Below, piece after piece: positions 1 through 5,958 of a DNA stretch of 11,937 bases (the stretch's first letter is position 1; the number at the start of each line of letters is the position of its first letter). The translations under genes and the position numbers were made by a program. The notes below the pieces were generated by a model. The model saw only the letters and a program-made list of their open reading frames with translations, searched no databases and was not told the DNA's origin. Source of the stretch: Actinomycetota bacterium (lineage in GTDB: Bacteria; Actinomycetota; Actinomycetes; Nanopelagicales; Nanopelagicaceae); NCBI GenBank assembly GCA_009698045.1, contig WLRE01000033.1, forward strand, positions 1-11,937. Direction: 5' to 3'.

Positions 1-677
1 AGATTGCCTACTTGAATCTGTGCGATTTTGATGAGCCTAAAAGATATTCCCAATAGGAGAATTCCTCCTACTGCTGTCATCGTCAAGATTTGGTAGTCCG
101 GCAGAACCTTTCCGAGGAAGAGTCCTACGGCAGTCCAGAGACCTTGATAAATGCCAACTGGTAGCGCAGATACAGCCACTCCCCAACCTAAGGAGGCCGC
201 GAATGCGATTGAGGTTATTCCATCCAGAATACTTTTAAGGACTAATTGATCGATACCGGTGCCCATGCCATCGCTTATGGAGCCAAGGATTGCCATAGGT
301 CCGATTACAAAAAGTAGGGATGCAGCGACAAAGCCTTCAACAAAAGGACTTGTGCCGTTCTTATCGAGTTTATCTTTAAGCGTGTGCCCGAGAGATTCCA
401 ATCGATCCTCTAAACCAAGCCAAGAACCAATGAGAGCGCCACACAACAGGGAGAAGAGGATGACGAGCATGGTCCATCCCCGCGGAAAGGCAGAGGCTAA
501 CTGCTGATTCCATACATTCTTTATTGAATCCACAGCTGCAAGCAGGGTGATAAAGCCAAGAGTTGAGGTGATGAGATTGCGGGTGCTCTCTTTGAACCGG
601 CCACCAACTAGTAATCCCAACAATGAGCCAGCAATTATTGCGCTCACATTTATTACTGTTCCTAAACCGACAAACAT
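1..677 (-). CDS. DUF554 family integral membrane protein (C-terminus cut by window edge)
   Basis: An open frame of 225 codons reads from an ATG at 677 to the left edge without a stop, so the C-terminus is missing. The protein begins MFVGLGTVINVSAIIAGSLL, the glycine-rich first membrane helix typical of DUF554. Later it has EGFVAASLLFVIGPMAILGS, then LDGITSIAFAASLGWGV and LPVGIYQG, which are the family's conserved blocks. Several hydrophobic helices are evident, so it is an inner-membrane protein. The family's function is unknown and a transport role is only a guess. GGGGAG lies two bases before the ATG, closer than an ideal ribosome site, and a TATAGA hexamer at 690-695 would give a very short leader. 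The gene diverges from the YczE-like gene. Family assignment is from memory of the conserved blocks, and no competing frame on this strand gives sensible protein. Confidence 0.85.
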   Translation of the reverse strand, partial: MFVGLGTVINVSAIIAGSLLGLLVGGRFKESTRNLITSTLGFITLLAAVDSIKNVWNQQLASAFPRGWTMLVILFSLLCGALIGSWLGLEDRLESLGHTLKDKLDKNGTSPFVEGFVAASLLFVIGPMAILGSISDGMGTGIDQLVLKSILDGITSIAFAASLGWGVAVSALPVGIYQGLWTAVGLFLGKVLPDYQILTMTAVGGILLLGISFRLIKIAQIQVGN

Positions 678-689
678 AACTCCCCAATT

Positions 690-697
690 TCTATACT
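690..697. promoter_or_regulatory. Candidate shared -10 of the DUF554/YczE-like divergent promoter
   Basis: The octamer TCTATACT reads TATACT on the plus strand (692-697) and TATAGA on the minus strand (695-690), so one TATA core could serve both genes. It would place a plus-strand start near 704, about 24 bases before the GTG, and a minus-strand start near 683, only a few bases before the ATG. I see no good -35 hexamer at 16-18 bp in either direction. This is inferred from sequence alone. Confidence 0.4.
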
Positions 698-727
698 CGC
701 AACTAACATCACCTGTAGGATTTCGCA

Positions 728-1444
728 GTGAATACGAGTGGCGAGCCTAACGCAGATCAGCCTTTATCAGGTAAAAAATCGCTGCTTGCGATCTTAAAAC
801 CGCATCGGACCGTTCCGCACGCCAGATGGACAGCAGAGAGTCGTTGGGCATTATCCGCGCAGGGTGTTTTCGTTCTCTGTCTCGGCTTAATCATCTTTGG
901 TTTGGGCGATGCTCTGATCATTCAATCCCATTTGGGAAATGCGCCCTGGTCGGTGTTGGCACAAGGAATCGCCAATCAAACACCGCTCTCTATCGGCGCC
1001 GCCACCTTTTTGATTGGTGGACTGGTTCTCCTTCTCTGGTGGCCCCTTAAGCAACGCCCTGGATTTGGAACACTTGCAAATATTGTTCTCATCTCGGCAG
1101 CTCTTCAGGTAGGTCTATATATTTTTCCGGTAGCTCCGCAAATCTTTCTACTCCAGTTGCTATATGTGCTCTTAGGTATTGCACTCGTCGGCGCTGGAAC
1201 TGCTCTCTATATTACTTGTGGACTGGGTCCGGGACCGCGTGATGGCTTGATGACTTCATTGCACAAGTTGACCGGAATACGTGTCGGACGCGTTCGACTT
1301 TTCATCGAGATCTGTGCGCTTATTGCTGGCGCTCTTCTGGGCGGAAGAGTCGGCCTAGGAACCGCACTCTTTGCGCTATTGATTGGTAATTCGATGGCGA
1401 TATCGTTAAGTGTGGTTAACCGAACCGCCGGTGCTACCAAATGA
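728..1444 (+). CDS. YczE/YitT-like integral membrane protein
   Basis: This 238-residue protein has a hydrophilic N-terminus of about 38 residues followed by roughly five hydrophobic segments (near 41-66, 88-106, 113-134, 139-163 and 190-230). Hallmarks of the YczE group are visible: HLGNAPWSVLAQG (about 68-80) after the first helix, GLGPGPRDGLMT (about 165-176), and a final RLFIEICALIAGALLGGRVG block. The function of this group is not established, so no substrate is proposed. The start is GTG at 728, with AGGA at 717-720 giving a 7-base spacing. It diverges from the DUF554 gene, and its last 11 bases overlap the end of ung on the other strand. The long N-terminal tail is unusual for the family; no strong internal start was found that would shorten it. 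Confidence 0.8.
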   Translation: MNTSGEPNADQPLSGKKSLLAILKPHRTVPHARWTAESRWALSAQGVFVLCLGLIIFGLGDALIIQSHLGNAPWSVLAQGIANQTPLSIGAATFLIGGLVLLLWWPLKQRPGFGTLANIVLISAALQVGLYIFPVAPQIFLLQLLYVLLGIALVGAGTALYITCGLGPGPRDGLMTSLHKLTGIRVGRVRLFIEICALIAGALLGGRVGLGTALFALLIGNSMAISLSVVNRTAGATK

Positions 1445-2072
1445 TTTCTTCTCTGCCCTCCTGTTTGAGAATTGCATTTGCCTTGCTGAAAGGTTTACTA
1501 CCAAAAAAACCTCGATAAGCGGATAATGGGCTGGGATGAACTCCCACGATGGTGCGAAGAGGATTGGTAAATGCCTGCAACTCCCCGGCCGACTTTCCCC
1601 AGAGTATATTGACAACACCCTGCCTGTTAAGAATACGTGTGACCTCGTCGGTGACCGCTTGCCAACCTAAATTCGAATGAGAGAGAGATTCTCCGACTTC
1701 AAGAGTAAGAGTTCTATTCAGAAGAATCACACCTTGAGCTACCCACGGAGTGAGGTCGCCGTAGCGGATGCATGTGCTTCCCACATCATCAGTAACTTCT
1801 CTGAGAATATTTTGCAAACTCTTGGGCACCTTGCCAACATCCGGCGGAACTGAGAATGCATATCCGCAAGCGAATCCTGGATTTGGATATGGATCTTGAC
1901 CCACAATAAGAACTCGCGAAGAAGAGACCGGATTTTGGAGGGCTCTAAATATGAGAGACGAATCAGGCAGGTAAGTACGGGAACTTAGTTCATCTTGAAT
2001 TGAATCTATCTTGGAAGCAAGCGGCGCAAGCTCGACTTTCCATTCCTCATGAAGATAGTCAAAGAGTCTCAT
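1434..2072 (-). CDS. ung: Uracil-DNA glycosylase, family 1 (UNG)
   Basis: The enzyme removes uracil from DNA by cleaving the N-glycosidic bond, the first step of base excision repair after cytosine deamination or dUTP misincorporation. At 212 residues it is slightly short for family 1 but contains the key motifs: GQDPYP at 58-63, the water-activating loop with catalytic D60; FSV at 73-75; LLNRTLTLE at 117-125, with the uracil-recognising N119; and HPSPLSAYRGFFG at 179-191, with H179 and the DNA-intercalation loop. Proline in place of the usual histidine in GQDPYH is, from memory, the normal form in actinobacteria such as Mycobacterium. The ATG lies only 3 bases after the stop of the ABC ATPase, with no Shine-Dalgarno sequence, so translation is probably coupled. 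Its end overlaps the YczE-like gene by 11 bp, tail to tail. Confidence 0.97.
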   Translation of the reverse strand: MRLFDYLHEEWKVELAPLASKIDSIQDELSSRTYLPDSSLIFRALQNPVSSSRVLIVGQDPYPNPGFACGYAFSVPPDVGKVPKSLQNILREVTDDVGSTCIRYGDLTPWVAQGVILLNRTLTLEVGESLSHSNLGWQAVTDEVTRILNRQGVVNILWGKSAGELQAFTNPLRTIVGVHPSPLSAYRGFFGSKPFSKANAILKQEGREEIIW

Positions 2073-2075
2073 GAA

Positions 2076-2858
2076 CTAGCGCGCACGTGCGAAGAATCGA
2101 CCGCTCTCCTGGCTGACTACGATCGGCAATCCATATGCAAGAGAGAGATTTTCAGAGGTAATAACAGAATGAATTGGCCCGCAGGAGACCGCCTGTGCGT
2201 GAGAAAGGAGAAGGGCGTGCGTAGTACCAACCGGAATCTCTTCGATGTGATGTGTCACGATAATCGTCGCTGGCGAGAGCGGATCTATCGCTAAATTCTC
2301 TAAACGTCGTAACAAATCTTCTCGTCCACCTAAATCTAATCCAGCTGCTGGTTCGTCCAGAAGAAGCAGTTCCGGATCAGCCATTAGCGCTCGGGCAATG
2401 AGCACTCGTTTCTTCTCACCCTCAGAGAGTGTGCCAAATAACCGCTCCCCTAAATCACGCACACCCAACGTAGTGAGCAGGGCTATCGCTCGCGACTCGT
2501 CCCACAAGTCGTACTCTTCTTGCCACCGCCCAGTAATTGCGTAAGCAGCGGTCAGAACAACATCCATCACGACCTCATCATGAGGAATCTCCGCAACAAG
2601 AGCTGGCGTTGTTAGACCCAATCGTGTGCGAAGTTCAAATACATCTACCCGGCCCAGTTCTTCTCCAAGAATTTGCATGACGCCACCAGTGGGATGAATG
2701 GCAGTTGCACATAAGAGAAGAAGTGTGGATTTTCCCGCTCCGTTTGGTCCAAGAATGACCCAACGCTCGCCCTCATTTACCGTCCAGGCAAGTGGACCAA
2801 GAATATTTTTGCCATCCCGAGAAACGACTACATCAGTTGCTGATAGCACAGTCCTCAC
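2076..2858 (-). CDS. ABC-type ATPase, ModF/YlmA-like, without a permease nearby
   Basis: This 260-residue protein is a single complete ABC nucleotide-binding domain. It shows Walker A GPNGAGKST (37-45), signature LSEGEKKR (144-151), Walker B LLLLDEP with the catalytic glutamate (164-170), a D-loop LD at 174-175 and a switch region VTHHIEEIP (201-209). The THH-x-EE pattern fits the ModF/YlmA group (COG1119). No permease or binding protein is encoded next to it, so transport of molybdate or anything else cannot be claimed. In Mycobacterium a similar ATPase gene sits next to serB2 (recalled as Rv3041c/Rv3042c), and here it diverges from serB, so the neighbourhood appears conserved. ung follows after 3 bp. 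The start is GTG at 2858 without a clear ribosome site; a second in-frame GTG at codon 4 is the alternative. Confidence 0.9.
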   Translation of the reverse strand: MRTVLSATDVVVSRDGKNILGPLAWTVNEGERWVILGPNGAGKSTLLLLCATAIHPTGGVMQILGEELGRVDVFELRTRLGLTTPALVAEIPHDEVVMDVVLTAAYAITGRWQEEYDLWDESRAIALLTTLGVRDLGERLFGTLSEGEKKRVLIARALMADPELLLLDEPAAGLDLGGREDLLRRLENLAIDPLSPATIIVTHHIEEIPVGTTHALLLSHAQAVSCGPIHSVITSENLSLAYGLPIVVSQESGRFFARAR

Positions 2859-2883
2859 GAGAAGAAAGATACCCTTTCACGCT

Positions 2884-2891
2884 TGTATAAC
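2884..2891. promoter_or_regulatory. Candidate shared -10 of the ABC ATPase/serB divergent promoter
   Basis: The sequence TGTATAAC reads TATAAC on the plus strand (2886-2891) and TATACA on the minus strand (2889-2884). Start sites 6-8 bases beyond each hexamer would give serB a leader of about 10 bases and the ATPase gene one of about 20 bases. No convincing -35 element stands at 16-18 bp on either side. The layout matches the other divergent spacer in this window. Confidence 0.4.
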
Positions 2892-2907
2892 ACGCTAACC
2901 TAGGGCA

Positions 2908-4110
2908 GTGGTATCAAACACTCCCCAACGATTTACGGGGCTAATCCTGCTCTCAGGCGAGGATTCGCCCGGAGTTACCGCTGCCCTATTTAGCACTCTC
3001 TCTCCGTTCCAGATTTCGGTACTCGACATTGAGCAAGTTGTGATTAGAGGCCGGCTAGTTCTTACAGTCCTTATCTCGCTCGATCCTGCGCACTGCAGTG
3101 CCATAGAAGAAGATCTTCTGGCGATGGCTGCGGCGTCTTCATTGGATTTAGCAATTGACTTTCAAGATTCACCAGTGGAGGCAGTAGCTCTTCCTACACG
3201 TCTGCATATCGTCGTACTTTCAACAGAGCTAAAGCCAACAGGTATCGCTGGAGTTGCGGCAAAAATCTCAGAATTCAATGGAAACATAGATCGTATTCAT
3301 CGGACCGCCTCTTACCCACTAACAGCAATAGAACTCGATGCCAGTTTCCCGTCAGGAAACATTGAACTGAACACAATCGCTCGAGAACTAGCAGAGGTAG
3401 CGCAACGCGAGAATCTTGATATCTCTGTTGAACGCGCTGGCTTGATGCGCCGAGCCAAGAGAATCGTGCTCCTAGATATGGATTCCACACTAATTAGAGA
3501 AGAGGTTATTGACCTTCTTGCTCGCAAAGCCGGGGTCGAAGAAAGTGTCGCCGCCATAACGCAATCAGCGATGCGCGGAGAGTTGGATTTTTCTCAATCT
3601 CTCGCCGCACGCGTCCAACAACTTGCAGGATTAGCCGAGAGCGCAATCGCCGAAGTAGCGCGCGAGATAACCCTCACTCCTGGAGCGCGCACCCTCATCA
3701 AAACGCTTCATCGCTTAGGTCATAAAGTAGGAGTCGTCTCTGGCGGGTTTCTCAATGTTATAGAACCACTTCTCCAAGAGTTGCAGATAGATTTTTATCA
3801 AGCAAATACCTTAGAAATTCAGAACGGGCACCTCACAGGAAAGACGGTCGGACCCATCATTGATCGTGCGGCAAAGGCAGATGCACTACGAGAATTCGCA
3901 CAGCGTGAGAACGTCGCTCTTTCACAGACAGTGGCAATTGGAGATGGCGCTAACGATCTCGACATGATTGAGGCGGCCGGACTGGGAATTGCATTTAACG
4001 CTAAGCCAGCCGTGCAAGCAGCCGCCGACAGCGCCGTCAACTCCCCTTACCTGGATTCAGTTCTCTATCTGATTGGTATTAGCAGAGATGAAATCGAAGC
4101 GAGCGATTAG
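2908..4110 (+). CDS. serB: Phosphoserine phosphatase with two N-terminal ACT domains (SerB2 type)
   Basis: The enzyme hydrolyses L-phosphoserine to serine, the last step of the phosphorylated serine pathway, in the cytosol. The 400-residue chain has two ACT-like regions (about 10-85 and 96-172) followed by a HAD phosphatase domain. HAD motifs are intact: I, DMDST with nucleophile D190 and acid/base D192; II, SGG with S278; III, K323; IV, GDGANDLD at 345-352 with D346 and D350. EEVIDLLARKAG and AMRGELDFSQSLAARV form the substrate-capping region. In mycobacterial SerB2 the ACT domains bind amino acids and mediate feedback, so serine control is likely here (inference). The start is GTG at 2908; AGGG at 2902-2905 is too close to be an ideal ribosome site, so a short-leader transcript is possible. 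It ends with three TAG codons in a row, 6 bp from the hisG stop. Confidence 0.96.
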   Translation: MVSNTPQRFTGLILLSGEDSPGVTAALFSTLSPFQISVLDIEQVVIRGRLVLTVLISLDPAHCSAIEEDLLAMAAASSLDLAIDFQDSPVEAVALPTRLHIVVLSTELKPTGIAGVAAKISEFNGNIDRIHRTASYPLTAIELDASFPSGNIELNTIARELAEVAQRENLDISVERAGLMRRAKRIVLLDMDSTLIREEVIDLLARKAGVEESVAAITQSAMRGELDFSQSLAARVQQLAGLAESAIAEVAREITLTPGARTLIKTLHRLGHKVGVVSGGFLNVIEPLLQELQIDFYQANTLEIQNGHLTGKTVGPIIDRAAKADALREFAQRENVALSQTVAIGDGANDLDMIEAAGLGIAFNAKPAVQAAADSAVNSPYLDSVLYLIGISRDEIEASD

Positions 4111-4116
4111 TAGTAG

Positions 4117-4959
4117 TTAGAGACGGCAAGCATGAATGTCGGTAACAAGAATACCCCGAGCACCAACGGCATAGAGTTCGTCCATTACCCGATTAATATC
4201 CTTGCGCTTAACCATTGCTCGCACTGCATTCCAATCTGACTTTTGCAATGGCGAGATAGTGGGAGATTCAATTCCGGGTGTTAAGGCACACGCTTTCTCC
4301 AAATCGATACTCTTAACGTCGTAATCGACAAGTACATACTGCCTGGCCATAACGACGCCATTAAGTCGACGAATAATAGTTTCAAATGCCGGAGCCTGTG
4401 CAACCCCAGATCGCTCTATTAAAATGGCTTCACTCGACAACAAGACATCTCCAAAAATTGAGAGCCCTGCTTGACGAAGTGTTCCTCCAGTTGAAACAAC
4501 ATCGGCGATAACATCAGCAACTCCAAGTCGAATGGAACCCTCGACGGCACCATCTAGCCGAACCACTTGAGCTTTTATGGAATTCTGGTCAAGGTACTTC
4601 TCCACCAGACCCGGATATGCAGTAGCGATTCGTTTTCCGGCAAGGTCTACTTTCCCGGCTGCTTGGGGGGCGGCAAATCTAAAAGTGCTCTTTCCAAAAT
4701 CGAGCGCAAGAACTTCAGTCGCCGAGGCGCCACTATCTAGGAGTAAATCTCTCCCGGTTATTCCTGCATCAAGTTCGCCAAGCCCTACATACACCGCAAT
4801 ATCTCGCGGTCTTAAATAGTAGAACTCGACATCATTTTCTGGATCTATGAAGGTTAAATCTCGCGGATCAGATCGCTGGCGATAACCGGCCTCACGCAAC
4901 ATCGCGGCCGAGGCATCAGATAACGATCCCTTGTTAGGTACTGCAATTCGTAATGTCAT
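4117..4959 (-). CDS. hisG: ATP phosphoribosyltransferase, long form (HisG)
   Basis: HisG condenses ATP with PRPP to give phosphoribosyl-ATP, the committed and feedback-controlled step of histidine synthesis. The 280-residue length and the C-terminal block ending GILVTDIHACRL indicate the long form, with its own ACT-like regulatory domain (about 205-280), which in this family binds histidine and needs no HisZ. The catalytic part shows VPNKGSLSD near the N-terminus, GELDAGITGRDLL (61-73), and the PRPP-binding stretch ADVIADVVSTGGTLR (148-162). It closely resembles mycobacterial HisG as I remember it. The ATG is 8 bp after the hisE stop. A good Shine-Dalgarno sequence (AAGGA, 4965-4969) overlaps that stop codon, so hisE and hisG are translationally linked. 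It is the last gene of the minus-strand train and faces serB. Confidence 0.97.
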   Translation of the reverse strand: MTLRIAVPNKGSLSDASAAMLREAGYRQRSDPRDLTFIDPENDVEFYYLRPRDIAVYVGLGELDAGITGRDLLLDSGASATEVLALDFGKSTFRFAAPQAAGKVDLAGKRIATAYPGLVEKYLDQNSIKAQVVRLDGAVEGSIRLGVADVIADVVSTGGTLRQAGLSIFGDVLLSSEAILIERSGVAQAPAFETIIRRLNGVVMARQYVLVDYDVKSIDLEKACALTPGIESPTISPLQKSDWNAVRAMVKRKDINRVMDELYAVGARGILVTDIHACRL

Positions 4960-4964
4960 CAGAT

Positions 4965-4969
4965 TCCTT
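4965..4969 (-). promoter_or_regulatory. hisG ribosome binding site overlapping the hisE stop
   Basis: AAGGA stands 5 bases before the hisG ATG and shares bases with the TAA stop of hisE (4968-4970). Ribosomes finishing hisE would be at the hisG start, which supports coupled synthesis of the two enzymes. It is one of the few well-placed Shine-Dalgarno sequences in the window. Confidence 0.7.
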
Positions 4970-5231
4970 AAAGCTTGGCGTAGACGGATTCGAGTGGAAT
5001 ATTCCTAGCAATCATGAGAACTTGCAGATGATAAAGAAGTTGACTTATCTCTAGTGCCAGTTCGTCAGCACCTTGGTATTCAGCTGCCATCCATACTTCA
5101 GCGGCTTCTTCGACAACTTTCTTGCCTATGTGATGAACCCCTGCATCTAGAGCAGCAACAGTGCCCGATCCTTCTGGTCTTGTTGTCGCCATTTCATTGA
5201 GTTCGATCCAGAGACTATCAAAAGATTTCAT
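4968..5231 (-). CDS. hisE: Phosphoribosyl-ATP pyrophosphatase (HisE)
   Basis: HisE hydrolyses phosphoribosyl-ATP to phosphoribosyl-AMP and pyrophosphate, the second step of histidine synthesis. At 87 residues it is a stand-alone all-alpha MazG-like domain, not fused to HisI. Visible landmarks are TVAALDAGVHHIGKKVVEEA (24-43), the metal-binding glutamates E41, E42 and E45, and E61 in EISQLLYHLQVLM. The usual ExxD here reads EISQ; the same Q occurs in mycobacterial HisE as I recall it, so this is a lineage trait and not damage. The start is ATG at 5231. AGAAGG lies about 12 bases upstream, which is distant for a ribosome site. It follows rpe after 25 bp and precedes hisG by 8 bp. HisI and the other histidine genes are not in the window. 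Confidence 0.95.
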   Translation of the reverse strand: MKSFDSLWIELNEMATTRPEGSGTVAALDAGVHHIGKKVVEEAAEVWMAAEYQGADELALEISQLLYHLQVLMIARNIPLESVYAKL

Positions 5232-5256
5232 GACTGGATTTTACCTTCTTCTAGGG

Positions 5257-5931
5257 CTATGCGGTTCGACATTTCTCTGCTGCTAACCGAATATCTCGCA
5301 CCATTACAGCGGGTTCCGGAGAGTTGAATACAGCACTTCCTGCGACAAAGGTATCTGCACCTGAAAGGGTGGCTTCATTGATCGTAGCCAACGAAATGCC
5401 ACCATCTACCTGTAGCCAGAGATCGTTCAACTGATTGGCCAATATCCACGAGCGAGCCGCTGCTACTTTGGGCATCATGTCACTCATAAACTTCTGTCCG
5501 CCAAATCCAGGTTCAACCGTCATCACAAGGAGCATGTCGATATCGGCCATGAAGGGCTCAACCGATGAGAAAGGAGTCCCGGGCTTGATGGCGATACCCA
5601 CTCGTGCGCCATTGCTGGCGATGTTTGAGATCAGTGATTTCACATCGCTGGCTGCCTCTAAGTGAAAAGTGACGCTGGCACTTCCGTGTTCGGCATATAA
5701 CGGCGCTTGTATATCTGGATCAGAAATCATCAGATGCGAATCAACGGCTAGCGGACTCTGTTCAATAATATGTACCGCCTCTTCAAACGAAAAGGTAAAA
5801 TTAGGAACAAATTTATTGTCCATTACATCAAGGTGAAGAAGGTCGGAGACCGATGCGATCCTTAAAATTTCAGAGGAGAGGTTCTGGCGGTCTGCATTGA
5901 GAATGCTGGGACAGATTCGAACCGAACTCAT
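5257..5931 (-). CDS. rpe: Ribulose-phosphate 3-epimerase
   Basis: The enzyme interconverts D-ribulose 5-phosphate and D-xylulose 5-phosphate in the non-oxidative pentose phosphate pathway, so it feeds ribose 5-phosphate, and hence PRPP for the downstream his genes. The 224-residue TIM barrel has the expected blocks: PSILNAD (8-14), HLDVMD (33-38), DSHLMI (64-69), TVEPGFGGQKF (138-148), VDGGI (175-179) and AGSAVF near the C-terminus. The metal ligands H33, D35, H66 and D176 are all present. MDNKFVPNFTF carries lysine where most homologues have histidine (MDxHFVPN); that residue is not one of the metal ligands. The start is ATG at 5931, 27 bp after the rsmB stop. I see no Shine-Dalgarno sequence and no better in-frame start upstream, so translation may rely on readthrough from rsmB. 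Confidence 0.97.
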   Translation of the reverse strand: MSSVRICPSILNADRQNLSSEILRIASVSDLLHLDVMDNKFVPNFTFSFEEAVHIIEQSPLAVDSHLMISDPDIQAPLYAEHGSASVTFHLEAASDVKSLISNIASNGARVGIAIKPGTPFSSVEPFMADIDMLLVMTVEPGFGGQKFMSDMMPKVAAARSWILANQLNDLWLQVDGGISLATINEATLSGADTFVAGSAVFNSPEPAVMVRDIRLAAEKCRTA

Positions 5932-5958
5932 GTCGAAATCGTACTTGGTGCAGGCAAA

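Noticed and set aside
376..687. A 103-codon minus-strand frame beginning MGSYVCRF
   Set aside because: It overlaps the DUF554 frame (1-677), which matches a known family in its blocks; this frame gives Cys/Trp/His-rich protein without domain character.
1434..2072. Ung loop GQDPYP considered as a lost catalytic histidine
   Set aside because: The histidine of GQDPYH is replaced by proline in mycobacterial Ung as well, while D60 and H179 are kept, so activity is expected.
2070..2110. GC-rich partial palindrome with GCGCGCACGTGCG near the ABC ATPase/ung junction, considered as a terminator or operator
   Set aside because: It lies in the coding end of the ATPase, only 3 bp from ung, and has no T-run; the bases encode the Ala-Arg-Ala-Arg terminus.
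2049..2294. An 81-codon plus-strand frame over the ends of ung and the ABC ATPase
   Set aside because: It is antisense to two well-supported genes, has no family resemblance and has a basic, low-complexity composition.
4968..5231. HisE EISQ in place of ExxD considered as a damaged metal site
   Set aside because: The same EISQ is remembered from mycobacterial HisE, so it is lineage-typical.
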